A program made the translations under genes and the position numbers. The notes under the pieces were generated by a model that was not told the DNA's origin, searched no databases, and worked only from the letters and a program-made list of their open reading frames with translations. 64,000 nt of DNA. Source: a beta proteobacterium AAP99 (lineage in GTDB: Bacteria > Pseudomonadota > Gammaproteobacteria > Burkholderiales > Burkholderiaceae_C). How positions within the stretch are numbered: position 1 is the first letter of the stretch; each line of letters starts with the position of its first letter. The stretch spans positions 1 to 64,000 of the forward strand of contig LJIA01000015.1 of assembly GCA_001295775.1 (NCBI GenBank), written 5' to 3'. This document shows positions 1-8,110 of the stretch, piece by piece.

Positions 1-617
1 TCAAGCAGATACACGCGGCGCACCACGCCGTCTTCATCGAGTGCGACCTGGATGTGCCCGGTGCTCACGCCCGGGACACGCAGGGCGAGGATGGGCCGCT
101 GCCACTTGGTGCGTTCGCTGCCCACCTGCTCGCGCACCATCGGCAGGATGACGGGGGTCTCGCGGCGTTGGGCGCGCGTGAAGGCCTCGGCCAATCGCAG
201 ATCACCGGCCCCGCCATCAGTGGTTTCGGCCTCGCTGTAGATGATGTCGAGTGCGAGTCGTGCCGGCTGGGCATCGACGATGCTCTGCACGAGCTGCGCC
301 TGCGCGGCGCGCGGCCAGGGCCAGCGGCCGTGCAGCTCCAAGCTGCGTGCATCGATCTCCACGATCACGCCGCCGGGCTGCAGTGCCGAGCCCAACGCGG
401 CCTGCAGGCGCATGTACGCGTCATAGATCGGCCAGGACCAGCGCAAGGCGCCGCGCTCGCCATCGGCCGTGCTCTGCCCTGCAAGGCCGGCGCGCTCAGC
501 GAGCAGCTGCAGGCCGCCACCCAGCCAGAGTGCGACCAGACCCATCAGCACCACGCTGCCCAGCCACTCCAGGCGCGTGCGGCGGATCAGCGCCGCCGGG
601 GTGAGGCTCTGGCGCAC
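1..617 (-). CDS. CHASE2-domain membrane sensor (partial, cut by window start)
   Basis: Reading the minus strand from a GTG at 617 gives about 205 residues with no stop before the window edge. An N-terminal membrane segment (LEWLGSVVLMGLVALWL, about residues 17-33) is followed by an extracytoplasmic region with the CHASE2 signature: a run ending IVEIDARSLELHGRWPWPR, then the hydrophobic-acidic LALDIIY. CHASE2 proteins are periplasmic sensors fused to adenylate cyclase, histidine kinase or serine/threonine kinase outputs. The output domain lies outside the window, so the type is unknown; the response regulator two genes upstream makes a histidine kinase attractive but unproven. It begins about 13 bases after the FecR gene stop, so the two are probably co-transcribed. 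The GTG start is my choice; no ATG fits between the FecR stop and the membrane segment. Confidence 0.8.
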   Translation of the reverse strand, partial: MRQSLTPAALIRRTRLEWLGSVVLMGLVALWLGGGLQLLAERAGLAGQSTADGERGALRWSWPIYDAYMRLQAALGSALQPGGVIVEIDARSLELHGRWPWPRAAQAQLVQSIVDAQPARLALDIIYSEAETTDGGAGDLRLAEAFTRAQRRETPVILPMVREQVGSERTKWQRPILALRVPGVSTGHIQVALDEDGVVRRVYLL

Positions 618-630
618 GGGACGCGCGCCC

Positions 631-2382
631 TCAGCGGGTGTCCACGCGCTGGCCGTCGCCGGTGGACAGCGGCACACCGGTGCCCGTCAGCACGGGCCGC
701 TCCAGGACAAAGCGCTGCGCCGGCGACCAGGCTGCACCCTCCACTGCACGGCGAACGCGCACGAAATAGGTGCCGTTCGTCGGCCGCGGCAGGGCCAGGC
801 GTGTGCCCTGCACTTCGCTTCGGCGCAGGCCACGGGCAAAGCGCTCGTCCTCGGCCAGCTCGACGACGTAGCGCACCTGCGCATCGCCCCCCCAGCTCAG
901 GCGCAGGGTCTCATCGGTGTCCGGCCCGACGCTGGCCGCAGGCGGCGCGGGCACCACGGCGAACGCAGTCCATTCGCCCCAGGGGCCGAAGTCCGGCGCG
1001 GCGGGCGTCCCGGCGACGCTGCCCAGGCGCCATTCATAGCGCCCCGCCGGCAGCTCGCCCATGGGCCACTGCGGGCTCGTCAAGCTGGTCTCGGCAACCG
1101 GCACACGGCGTTCGCCTTCGATGCGCACCAACTGCGCGCGAAAGCGGCTCACGCCCGCCGGCTCGGTGAAGCGCGCCTGCACCGGCCCACCGAAGTGCTC
1201 TGCGTCCGCCGCGGGCGCCTGCTTGATGGGCGGCACCGGACGAGCCTTGAGCGTGAGCGGCGCACTGGCCTCGAAGCCCTCAAGTCCGCGCGCGTCGATG
1301 CCGCGCACGACGAGCGTGTAGTCGCCATCGGGCAAGCCATCGAAGACTGCGACCGGCTCCCGCGTCACGGCCTGGGCACGTGGCAGAGGCGCGCCACCGC
1401 CGTCTGCCTGAACCAGCCGTGCACGGTAGGCCACCGCACCTGCAATTGCAGGCAGACGGACTGCGAAGCTCAGGGTCTCGTAACGCGGCAGGGGCTGCGC
1501 GAACTGCGGCGCAGGCAGGAGCGCGACGGGCGCACTGGGCTGGCCGCGCTCATCCACCACGGAGCCTGCACCGCCGGGTACATCCACCGCGCCAGCCCGC
1601 CCGGCAAGGGCCACGCCGCCTTCGATCACCTCGGTGCCACTGGCCGCGGCAAGCTGGCTGACGCGGAAGGTGGTGCCACGCACGCCGCTGACTGCGTAGC
1701 GAGTACGCACATTGAAGGCGCTACCCGCGGCACGGTCCTTGCGCACCTGGGCCTCGGCACCACCGTCGCTGAGCTCCACCTCGATGCGGAAGACCTCGGT
1801 ATCAATCACACGCTGCATGCGTGCAAGGGTCAGTTCGCTGGCTGGTGGCAGCTGCAGGCGCGACTCATCGGGCAGGCGCAGCAGCGCACCAGCGCCCGCG
1901 GGTGAACGCAGACGCGCGCCCTCGCTGAGCACTGCGCCGGCTTGAAGCTCGACAGCGGCCCCGCCTGCGCCCAGGCGCTGAACACCCGCCCCGGTGCTGA
2001 GCACGACGGCGGTCTCCGGCACGGTACGCATGCGGTCGAGCGGTACCCGGATACGTGTGCCGGGCTCAAACGAGCTCACTGCCGTGGACAGGCGATTCAG
2101 GCGGGCGACGTGCTCGAGATCGCCCGCATCCTGCATGACGCGAATGACGAGTTCCTTGAGCGACTCACCGCCGCGCGGCGTGACCAGCACCTCGCCAGGC
2201 AGCGCCGAAGGCGCGCCACGTGCGGGCCTGGCAGGCGCTTGCGACTTGGCACTCCGGGTTGCTGGCTTGACGCTGGCGACGTTCTGCGCGGATGACGGCG
2301 TGTTGCCCGGTGCGATGGGCTGAGAAAGAACAACGGCCGGCAAGAAGCCGGCCGTGCACAACGCCGCGATCAACGCGCGCAT
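631..2382 (-). CDS. LysM and FecR domain periplasmic protein
   Basis: A 583-residue protein. An N-terminal signal peptide (MRALIAALCTAGFLPAVVLS) precedes a proline/alanine-rich linker. A LysM-like segment follows at about residues 63-117, ending in PGTRIRVPLDRM. A FecR domain at about 125-240 contains LRLPDESRLQLPPASELTL and YAVSGVRGTTFRVS. The C-terminal half looks like fibronectin-type repeats. FecR/LysM proteins of this kind commonly sit beside CHASE2 sensors in Betaproteobacteria and are thought to work with them at the cell envelope; the ligand is unknown. The ATG at 2382 is chosen because it gives a clean signal peptide and lies 7 bases after the response regulator stop. A longer in-frame reading would overlap that gene. 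Function in detail is inferred only from family and context. Confidence 0.85.
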   Translation of the reverse strand: MRALIAALCTAGFLPAVVLSQPIAPGNTPSSAQNVASVKPATRSAKSQAPARPARGAPSALPGEVLVTPRGGESLKELVIRVMQDAGDLEHVARLNRLSTAVSSFEPGTRIRVPLDRMRTVPETAVVLSTGAGVQRLGAGGAAVELQAGAVLSEGARLRSPAGAGALLRLPDESRLQLPPASELTLARMQRVIDTEVFRIEVELSDGGAEAQVRKDRAAGSAFNVRTRYAVSGVRGTTFRVSQLAAASGTEVIEGGVALAGRAGAVDVPGGAGSVVDERGQPSAPVALLPAPQFAQPLPRYETLSFAVRLPAIAGAVAYRARLVQADGGGAPLPRAQAVTREPVAVFDGLPDGDYTLVVRGIDARGLEGFEASAPLTLKARPVPPIKQAPAADAEHFGGPVQARFTEPAGVSRFRAQLVRIEGERRVPVAETSLTSPQWPMGELPAGRYEWRLGSVAGTPAAPDFGPWGEWTAFAVVPAPPAASVGPDTDETLRLSWGGDAQVRYVVELAEDERFARGLRRSEVQGTRLALPRPTNGTYFVRVRRAVEGAAWSPAQRFVLERPVLTGTGVPLSTGDGQRVDTR

Positions 2383-2389
2383 CGATCGA

Positions 2390-3100
2390 TCAGCCCGGGG
2401 CGGGCGCGGTGGCGAATTCCTCGACTCGTTCGAGCCGATAGCCGTAGCCGTAAAGAGGGGAAAGCCGAAAACCATGTTCAGGGCGCAAATGCAGACGCGT
2501 GCGGATGCGGGAGATGTGAGTATCCATGGTGCGCGTCGGGATGTCGTCGCCGCGACCCCAGACCTGATCCATGATGTGAGCGCGCGACAGCGGACGGCCA
2601 AGATTGCGGAACAGCAGTAGTGCCAGTTCAAACTCCTTCTGCGTCAGTGTGACGGCCTCACCGCTCATGGTCATCGACTGTGAAATGGTGTCGAAGACAT
2701 AGCTGCCGTAGCTGACGATGCGCTGGTCGCGTAGGGTGCCGTTGTAGGTGCGGCGCAGCAGGGCGCTGACGCGGGCCAGCAGTTCGGCGCTGCGCAGGGG
2801 CTTGATCATGTAGTCGTCGGCGCCGGCATCCAGCGCAGTGACGATGTCGGACTCGTCGGCGCGGGCCGTGACGAAGAGCACCGGGACGCGGCGGTCCTCG
2901 CGCAGACGGCGCATCAGATCCGGACCTTCGATGTCCGGCAGGTGCCAATCGAGGACGATCAGGTCAAAACTGTCGCGATGCTGTTCGCGCACGAATTTCG
3001 AGCCGTTGCTGTAGCCCTGGACCGTGTGTCCGGCGGACTCGAGCACCTGGCGGACGAGGTCCACCTGGGCGCTGTCATCGTCGATGACTGCGATGCGCAT
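2390..3100 (-). CDS. OmpR/PhoB-family response regulator
   Basis: A 236-residue protein with a receiver domain (residues 1-120) and a winged-helix DNA-binding domain (about 130-228). The receiver has the acidic pocket (AVIDDDS), the phospho-acceptor Asp51 in LIVLDWHLPD and the conserved lysine in MIKPLRS. The effector has the winged-helix signature LTQKEFELALLLFRN and TRTMDTHISRIRTRL. It should act as a phosphorylation-dependent transcription factor in the cytoplasm. It is first in a three-gene minus-strand run with the FecR protein and the CHASE2 sensor, so its partner may be the CHASE2 protein or an unlinked kinase. The ATG at 3100 begins exactly at the receiver fold (MRIAVIDDD); upstream in-frame residues are not receiver-like. 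Confidence 0.93.
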   Translation of the reverse strand: MRIAVIDDDSAQVDLVRQVLESAGHTVQGYSNGSKFVREQHRDSFDLIVLDWHLPDIEGPDLMRRLREDRRVPVLFVTARADESDIVTALDAGADDYMIKPLRSAELLARVSALLRRTYNGTLRDQRIVSYGSYVFDTISQSMTMSGEAVTLTQKEFELALLLFRNLGRPLSRAHIMDQVWGRGDDIPTRTMDTHISRIRTRLHLRPEHGFRLSPLYGYGYRLERVEEFATAPAPG

Positions 3101-3418
3101 ACCTGAAATCCCCAACGTGTTCTGGCTGCGGCCGCAGGAGCGCGACAAGATGTCCGATGCAGATGCGACACGCAACTGTGAATGCTGTCACGATTCGCAA
3201 TTGATTGCGCTCTGTTTAACGATTGTTTAGGACTTGCGGCTCCGCGGCGACGCAACATCACCACATTGCGGTATAGATCATCGACAAGCGCGCATCAGCT
3301 GTTTTCCCTCTGGAAGCGGCTGCGCTGGCGCGGCCGACAGGGTTCCGAAAGGCGCCGCCGCGATGCAGTGTATGCATCGACAAGACCGTGGCGAATCGCA
3401 AAATGGAGCGCCCAAATG
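3101..3418. other. Intergenic region upstream of the response regulator
   Basis: There is no convincing gene in these 318 bases. The stretch should hold the promoter for the minus-strand regulator operon. One inverted repeat is visible: CGCAAT and ATTGCG separated by two bases, at 3196-3209, about 100 bases before the regulator start. It could be an operator, for example for autoregulation, but nothing else supports this. Confidence 0.3.
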
Positions 3419-3450
3419 CAAAACGGCAACCCCGTAAGGTTGCCGTTTTG
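3419..3450 (-). terminator. Intrinsic terminator after tRNA-Phe
   Basis: A 13-bp perfect stem (CAAAACGGCAACC at 3419-3431 and its complement at 3438-3450) with a 6-base loop lies 33 bases past the tRNA 3' end on the minus strand. The A/T-rich stem base provides T-runs on both strands, so it may act in either direction. Confidence 0.75.
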
Positions 3451-3483
3451 ACTTGCACAAACGTTTCGTTCGCAAATGAATTC

Positions 3484-3559
3484 TGGTGGCTTGGGGCGGA
3501 ATCGAACCACCGACACGCGGATTTTCAATCCGCTGCTCTACCAACTGAGCTACCAAGCC
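3484..3559 (-). tRNA. tRNA-Phe (anticodon GAA)
   Basis: The minus strand folds into a complete 76-nt cloverleaf. The acceptor stem GGCTTGG pairs with CCAAGCC, the D-arm is GCTC..GAGC, and the anticodon arm GCGGATTGAAAATCCGC presents GAA. The T-arm contains GGTTCGATTCC, and CCA is encoded in the DNA. An intrinsic terminator follows. A possible -10 box (TATAGT, minus strand at 3607-3602) lies about 45 bases upstream, giving a short 5' leader. Confidence 0.97.
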
Positions 3560-3607
3560 GTGCCGCACACACCCGTGCGGATGTGTCCAACAGAGCCCGA
3601 AACTATA

Positions 3608-3644
3608 GCACAGGGCCTGCGGCAGCGGCCCGCAGGCCCTGTGC
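3608..3644. repeat. Perfect 15-bp hairpin between tRNA-Phe and the FAD monooxygenase gene
   Basis: GCACAGGGCCTGCGG at 3608-3622 is exactly complementary to 3630-3644, with a 7-base loop. It sits in the gap between two divergent genes and directly abuts the TATAGT box proposed for the tRNA promoter. Read on the minus strand it is followed by TATAGTTT, so it could stop antisense transcription from the monooxygenase side, but the T-run is weak. Confidence 0.5.
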
Positions 3645-3744
3645 GATGGCCTTGGCCTAAGCTGCTCGCTCCTTCTGATTCGCGGGCCTGCGCTTCAAAC
3701 CCTTGTACGGCTGCCAAGCTGCCGATGCGGCCCGCTCCTAGACC

Positions 3745-5001
3745 ATGCCCAACGCCTCGTCCGAAACCCTTGATGTCGTGATCGCCGGCGGCGGTGTGGC
3801 CGGTCTGGCCGCGGCGCTTGCGATCACGCGCCTGCCGGGCAAGCCCCTGTCGATCGCGCTGATCGACCCGGCGGCCCTGCCCGGTGCAGCCGCGTCGCCC
3901 GCGCCGAGCACTTGGGATCTGCGTGTCTATGCGATGGCGCCCAAGGTGCTGGCCTGGCTGGCCGAACTGGGCGTCGCACCGCTTCTGGACACGAGCCGCA
4001 CCCAGCCGATTGCCGAGATGCACGTGGCCGCCGGCGCGCCGCCCAAGGGCCTGCTGCTGTCGGCCTACGAGGTGGGTCAAACCGAATTGGCGGTGGTCAT
4101 GGAAGAGGCGCTGCTCGCGCGCGCCCTGCGCACCGCCCTGCAAGTGGGTGCGAAGGTGCGCTGGATCCGCGGTAGCGTCAGCGCCCTGACGCAAGCCGAA
4201 GATGAAGGCGTGGTGGAGATCCACGTGGACACCGACGGCGCGGCGCAAACGCTTCGCACGCGCCTGCTGCTGGGGGCGGATGGCAAGCATTCGCGCGTCC
4301 GCGATCTGGCGGGTATTCCATTCACGCGCACGCCCTACGGCCAGACCGGCGTGGTGGCGCACTTCGGCAGCAGTCGGCCGCATCACGCGGGTGCGTGGCA
4401 ATGGTTTGGCGCCGATGATGTGCTCGCCTTGCTGCCGCTGCCTGCAAGCGCAGACGTTCGCTCCGCGGCCCAGGCGCACAGCGGCCAAGCGGTATCCATG
4501 GTGTGGTCCATGCCTGCCGAGCAAGCCGAGCGCTGGCTGGCTGATGAGGCGGGCCACGCCGCTCTGGAAGCCGCGCTGGCTGGGCGCGTTCGCCCGGCAG
4601 GCTTTGAGCTGACGCGCGTGTCTGCGCTGGCCGGCTTCGAGCTGGCGCTGGCCAAGGTGCCCCAGCCAGCAAAGGGCCGCGTGCTGCTGATCGGCGATGC
4701 GGCGCATGGCGTCCATCCGCTGGCCGGCCAGGGTCTGAACCTCGGCCTGCATGGCGTGATGGCGCTGCACCAGGCCTTGGCTGAGCGTGAGTCCTTCCGC
4801 GACTGCGGAGACCCACGGGTGCTGGCCCGAGCGGTGCGCGCCCATGCGGAGCGGGTGGCCGGGATGCAGTTGCTGACCGACCAGCTCGCGACCCTGTTCC
4901 ACCCAACGCGCCCCTGGGGCCGATGGGCGGCAGGGGCCATGAACCTTCTGGGTTACAGCCACGTCCTAAAATCGCGGCTTGTGCGTGCGGCGCTGGCCTA
5001 G
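3745..5001 (+). CDS. UbiH/UbiF/VisC-family FAD-dependent monooxygenase
   Basis: A 418-residue flavoprotein of the aromatic-ring hydroxylase class. The Rossmann FAD motif is at the N-terminus (VVIAGGGVAGLAAALA, residues 11-26), the middle motif is GADGKHSRVRDLAG, and the C-terminal FAD motif is GDAAHGVHPLAGQGLNLG starting at residue 317. The last is characteristic of the UbiH/UbiF/UbiI/VisC group that hydroxylates the ubiquinone precursor ring. Length matches the family. The exact ring position cannot be assigned from sequence alone. The 3' neighbour is dsbC about 100 bases downstream. The ATG at 3745 leaves about ten residues before the FAD strand, as usual. Confidence 0.9.
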   Translation: MPNASSETLDVVIAGGGVAGLAAALAITRLPGKPLSIALIDPAALPGAAASPAPSTWDLRVYAMAPKVLAWLAELGVAPLLDTSRTQPIAEMHVAAGAPPKGLLLSAYEVGQTELAVVMEEALLARALRTALQVGAKVRWIRGSVSALTQAEDEGVVEIHVDTDGAAQTLRTRLLLGADGKHSRVRDLAGIPFTRTPYGQTGVVAHFGSSRPHHAGAWQWFGADDVLALLPLPASADVRSAAQAHSGQAVSMVWSMPAEQAERWLADEAGHAALEAALAGRVRPAGFELTRVSALAGFELALAKVPQPAKGRVLLIGDAAHGVHPLAGQGLNLGLHGVMALHQALAERESFRDCGDPRVLARAVRAHAERVAGMQLLTDQLATLFHPTRPWGRWAAGAMNLLGYSHVLKSRLVRAALA

Positions 5002-5097
5002 GCGCCTGGATTCCGCGCCGTTCGCGCGGCCCCCCGGCCGTACCCATCTTCCCGCCCTGATCGCGCACATCGTGCCGACCCCGGAGACTCCCGCCCC

Positions 5098-5883
5098 ATG
5101 TCGAATTCGCTGCTCCGCCTGATCTCCCGTCCTTTGCTGGTAGCCGGTGTCGCGCTGGTCACGGCGCTGCCCGTGCTGGCCCAGAGCGCCGGCCCGGTGC
5201 CCGCAGCGGCGGACGCTGCGATCCGAAAGGCGCTGGATGGCAAGCTCGGCCAGGGCGTGAAGATCGACGCCATCACGCGCACGCCCTATGCCGACCTGTA
5301 CGAAGTGCGCGCCGGCGCAGACATCCTGTACATCGACGACAGCGGCCGCTACGTGTTTCAGGGCTCGGTGATCGACCTCACGAACGGCCGCAATCTCTCG
5401 CGCGAGCGCTCCGAAGCCCTGCAGGCCGAGGCCGACCGCGCCATGCGCACGGTGCTGTGGTCGCAGGATTCGCTCAAGCATGCACTGAAGATGACCAAGG
5501 GCAACGGCAAGCGCCAGATGATCGTCTTCGAAGACCCGTACTGCGGCTTCTGCAAGCGCATGCGCGAAAGCTTCGAGCAGATGAACGACATCACGGTCTA
5601 CACCTTCCTGCTGCCGATCCTCTCTGAAGACTCGGGCGTGAAGTCGCGCAATGTCTGGTGTTCGGCCAATCGCCAGAAGGCCTACGACGACTGGATGCTG
5701 CGCGGCGTGGCGCCGGCCGCGGCCAGGAAAGACTGCGACGACAGCATCGCGGAGACCCAGGCCCTGGCGCGCCGCCTGCGCATCAATGGCACTCCGGCGA
5801 TCTTCTTCACCGACGGCACCCGCCAGCCGGGCTTCATGCCTGCAGATGCGCTGGAAAAGCGCCTGAGCAGCGTCAAGAACTAA
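5098..5883 (+). CDS. dsbC: Periplasmic thiol:disulfide interchange protein DsbC
   Basis: A 261-residue protein with a signal peptide (about residues 1-30, ending VLAQS). A DsbC dimerisation domain at about 35-100 is followed by a thioredoxin-fold domain. The redox motif is C149-G-F-C152 within VFEDPYCGFCKRM; E. coli DsbC has CGYC. A second cysteine pair (C188 in NVWCSA and C213 in RKDCDDS) matches the structural disulfide, and the cis-proline loop is NGTPAIFF. It should isomerise incorrect disulfides in the periplasm, kept reduced by DsbD. The start is the ATG giving a proper signal peptide. Confidence 0.94.
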   Translation: MSNSLLRLISRPLLVAGVALVTALPVLAQSAGPVPAAADAAIRKALDGKLGQGVKIDAITRTPYADLYEVRAGADILYIDDSGRYVFQGSVIDLTNGRNLSRERSEALQAEADRAMRTVLWSQDSLKHALKMTKGNGKRQMIVFEDPYCGFCKRMRESFEQMNDITVYTFLLPILSEDSGVKSRNVWCSANRQKAYDDWMLRGVAPAAARKDCDDSIAETQALARRLRINGTPAIFFTDGTRQPGFMPADALEKRLSSVKN

Positions 5884-5961
5884 TGCGATTCGGCACGCGG
5901 CGAGCTGGTGCGCGCCCAAACCGCCCGGCCGGAGCGCCGCGCCAGCGCTCAATTAGTTCAT

Positions 5962-6022
5962 TTTCGGCCATGATCTTCTATCGATGAATTATGGCCGAAA
6001 TCCGCATGCCACATGCGGAAAA
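5962..6022. repeat. Nested inverted repeats between convergent dsbC and mltA
   Basis: Two adjacent hairpins are visible. TTTCGGCCAT at 5962-5971 pairs with ATGGCCGAAA at 5991-6000. Then TCCGCATG at 6001-6008 pairs with CATGCGGA at 6012-6019 across a 3-base loop. The genes on either side converge, so this may be a two-way terminator. The segment 6000-6022 also resembles the 3' half (CCGCA...ACAAGCGGAAAG) of the dispersed palindromic repeat described elsewhere in the window. Confidence 0.55.
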
Positions 6023-6049
6023 CGGCAAGTCATTGAAAGTGAATTCGTT

Positions 6050-7333
6050 CTATTTCGGCCAAATCAGCCAAAGGCGCAGCACCGAACGCGTGCGCCCGGC
6101 CTCTTCACCGGCTGCGTCACCGGCGCCCCAGAAGTAGTCCGCCCGCACCTCGCCCTTGATGGCGCTGCCGGTGTCCTGCGCGAGTGCGAGCTGGTTGATC
6201 GGCCGGCCCCAGTGCGTGGCACTCATCCAGACCAGGCTGCCCAGCGGGATGAAGCGCGGGTCGATGGCGACCGAACGCTTCTCGGTCAGCGGCACGTTCA
6301 GCGAGCCGATCGGCCCCACGCTCGCGTCCACCGTGCCCGGCATGAGCCGGAAGAAGATGAAGCTGGGGTTCTCGTTGATCAGCGCCTGGCCTGCGCGCGG
6401 GTTGCTGCGTACCCACTGCTTGATGCTCTGCGCCGTCGCGTTGTCGCGCGTGAGCTCGCCGCGCTCGATCAGCACGCGGCCGATCGACCTGTACGGGTGG
6501 CCGTTCATGTCGGCAAAGCCGATGCGCACGAGCTTGCCTTGATTGGGGCCGGGGTCCTGCAGCAGCAGCTTGCCCGAGCCCTGCACCTGCAGGAAGAACG
6601 CATCCACCGGGTCTTCCACCCACGCAATCTCCTTGCCGCGCAGACTGGCGTGCACCGGAGCGCCGGCAGGGGTGAGTTCGGCGCGTGTGAAGTAGGGCTG
6701 CAGCTGCCCGTTGACCATACGGCCGCGCACTCGTGCTGCGGGATTGCCCGCCGTGGCGGCCTGCTCGCGGCTGACGAGATCGTCCGGCGGGCCGTACAGC
6801 GGCACCACAAAGGGCGGGCGGCGCGTCAGGCTGGCGCGCAGGACGGGCTCGTAGTAGCCGGTGAGCAGGCCTTCGTTCCTGCTGTCCTGGGTGAATACGG
6901 CAAAGGCGTCGAAACGGCGCAGCAGAAACTCGCGCAGCGCGGCTTCTTCCACCGGCACAACACGCGCCGCGCTGCAGACTTCGCGCCACGCGGCGGCCGC
7001 GGGCGTGGTTTGCGCCGCAAGCCGCTCGCAGCCACGCAGGAAGCCCGGCCAGGCGTCCGTGAGCTTGTCGTCGGCAAAGCCGGGCAGGCTGTCCATGCCC
7101 ACCTTGAACAGGCGCGCACCGCTGGGGATGCCTGTGGCGGGATCTGCGGAGGGGGCCGGCGCAGCGGGCGGCTCGCCGTGAATGGGCGCGGGCTCCGCCG
7201 GTACGACGGGCGCGCCCTGATTGACCGGCAGTACGCCGCAGCTCGCCAGACCCAGCACGCCCAGGACTGCACCCAAGGCGCGCAGGCCGCGCCGGAACGA
7301 AGTCGCCTCAATACACTCCAAGGGCATCGACAT
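6050..7333 (-). CDS. mltA: Membrane-bound lytic murein transglycosylase A
   Basis: A 427-residue lipoprotein. A signal peptide ends in a lipobox (VLGLASC, Cys32), pointing to outer-membrane anchoring. The body carries the MltA domain (GLLTGYYEPVLRAS, PFFVVPLYGPP-like stretch) and the C-terminal 3D barrel domain with its conserved aspartates (AQDTGSAIKGEVRADYFWG). It cleaves peptidoglycan glycan strands to form 1,6-anhydromuramyl ends. The ATG at 7333 or the one at 7327 both keep the signal peptide. The gene is divergent from a 27-codon peptide gene and converges on dsbC. Confidence 0.94.
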   Translation of the reverse strand: MSMPLECIEATSFRRGLRALGAVLGVLGLASCGVLPVNQGAPVVPAEPAPIHGEPPAAPAPSADPATGIPSGARLFKVGMDSLPGFADDKLTDAWPGFLRGCERLAAQTTPAAAAWREVCSAARVVPVEEAALREFLLRRFDAFAVFTQDSRNEGLLTGYYEPVLRASLTRRPPFVVPLYGPPDDLVSREQAATAGNPAARVRGRMVNGQLQPYFTRAELTPAGAPVHASLRGKEIAWVEDPVDAFFLQVQGSGKLLLQDPGPNQGKLVRIGFADMNGHPYRSIGRVLIERGELTRDNATAQSIKQWVRSNPRAGQALINENPSFIFFRLMPGTVDASVGPIGSLNVPLTEKRSVAIDPRFIPLGSLVWMSATHWGRPINQLALAQDTGSAIKGEVRADYFWGAGDAAGEEAGRTRSVLRLWLIWPK

Positions 7334-7361
7334 TCAAACTCTGAAAGACAGGGCAGCGCCC

Positions 7362-7445
7362 ATGTGGTTGATCATTCTTGAGATGTTGCTGGCGCTGTTT
7401 CTGATCTGCTTCATCATGTGGTGGACGATGAAGGGCAAGAAGTAG
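7362..7445 (+). CDS. 27-residue single-pass membrane peptide (putative)
   Basis: ATG at 7362 opens a 27-codon frame ending TAG at 7443-7445. The product begins MWLIILEMLLALFLICFI and ends MWWTMKGKK: one hydrophobic helix with a basic tail, the classical make-up of a small bacterial membrane protein. Almost the entire peptide is membrane segment, which is unlikely by chance in such GC-rich DNA. It starts 28 bases from the divergent mltA start and ends 27 bases from the convergent apaG stop, filling an otherwise empty gap. No strong Shine-Dalgarno is seen (GGGCAG about 8 bases upstream). I do not recognise the family and infer no function. Confidence 0.6.
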   Translation: MWLIILEMLLALFLICFIMWWTMKGKK

Positions 7446-7472
7446 CGCGCGGCCGCTCCGCCCGCGCCGGCC

Positions 7473-7856
7473 TCAGTGCAGGGTACGCGGCAGGGTCAGT
7501 GCGAACTCCGCGATCGGCGCCTCGAAGCGCTCGCCATCCTCGGCCACGCAGAAGAAGCTGCCGCGCATGCTGCCCTGCGGCGTGGTCAGCGGGCAGCCGC
7601 TGGTGTACTCGAAGCTCTCACCCGGCTTGAGCAGGGGCTGATGCCCTACCACCGCCAGGCCCTTCACTTCATCCACATGGCCGTTGGCGTCCGTGATGAT
7701 CCAATGCCGCGAGATGATCTGCGCGGCCACCTGCCCGGTGTTGGTGATCGTGACCGTGTAAGCGAACAGATAGCGCTGTGCCGCAGGGTTGCTCTGCTCG
7801 GGCAGGTATTCCGGATGAACCACCACGGAGACTTCGTACTTCTTGGGCTGGGCCAC
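7473..7856 (-). CDS. apaG: ApaG protein
   Basis: A 127-residue ApaG (DUF525) protein, a single fibronectin-III-like beta domain. Family hallmarks are YLFAYTVTITNTG, the basic RHWIITDANG and the glycine-rich GEGVVG-like VKGLAVVGHQPLLKPG with YTSGCPLTTPQGSMRGSF. ApaG has been linked to Co/Mg resistance, but its biochemical role is unclear. The start is GTG at 7856 with a GAGG about ten bases upstream; the next residues (AQPKKYEVSV) are the usual family beginning. In Burkholderiales apaG is normally next to rpe; here a three-gene group intervenes. Confidence 0.93.
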   Translation of the reverse strand: MAQPKKYEVSVVVHPEYLPEQSNPAAQRYLFAYTVTITNTGQVAAQIISRHWIITDANGHVDEVKGLAVVGHQPLLKPGESFEYTSGCPLTTPQGSMRGSFFCVAEDGERFEAPIAEFALTLPRTLH

Positions 7857-8110
7857 GATGCGTGCCTCGTGTCAGGGTGCGCGGCGCCGTGGCCGCAGGA
7901 GCGCAGGAAGAGCCGCATGGTACTCGCGACACTTCGCGCGGCACTTCGGCACAGCCGCCTTGGAGCGCGATTTGCGGGGATCGTTCCGGGTAAATCCTGC
8001 GATCAGGCGCCGCCCGCGCGCCGCACACTCACGCGCATGACACACCTGCCGCCGTACCGAGCCGGGTGACACCCGACCGCGGCCCCAACCCTATCGCCAA
8101 GCCGACACCC

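Noticed and set aside
1-1169. Plus-strand frames at the window start
   Set aside because: They oppose the CHASE2 and FecR genes, are Arg/Ala-rich and show no domain.
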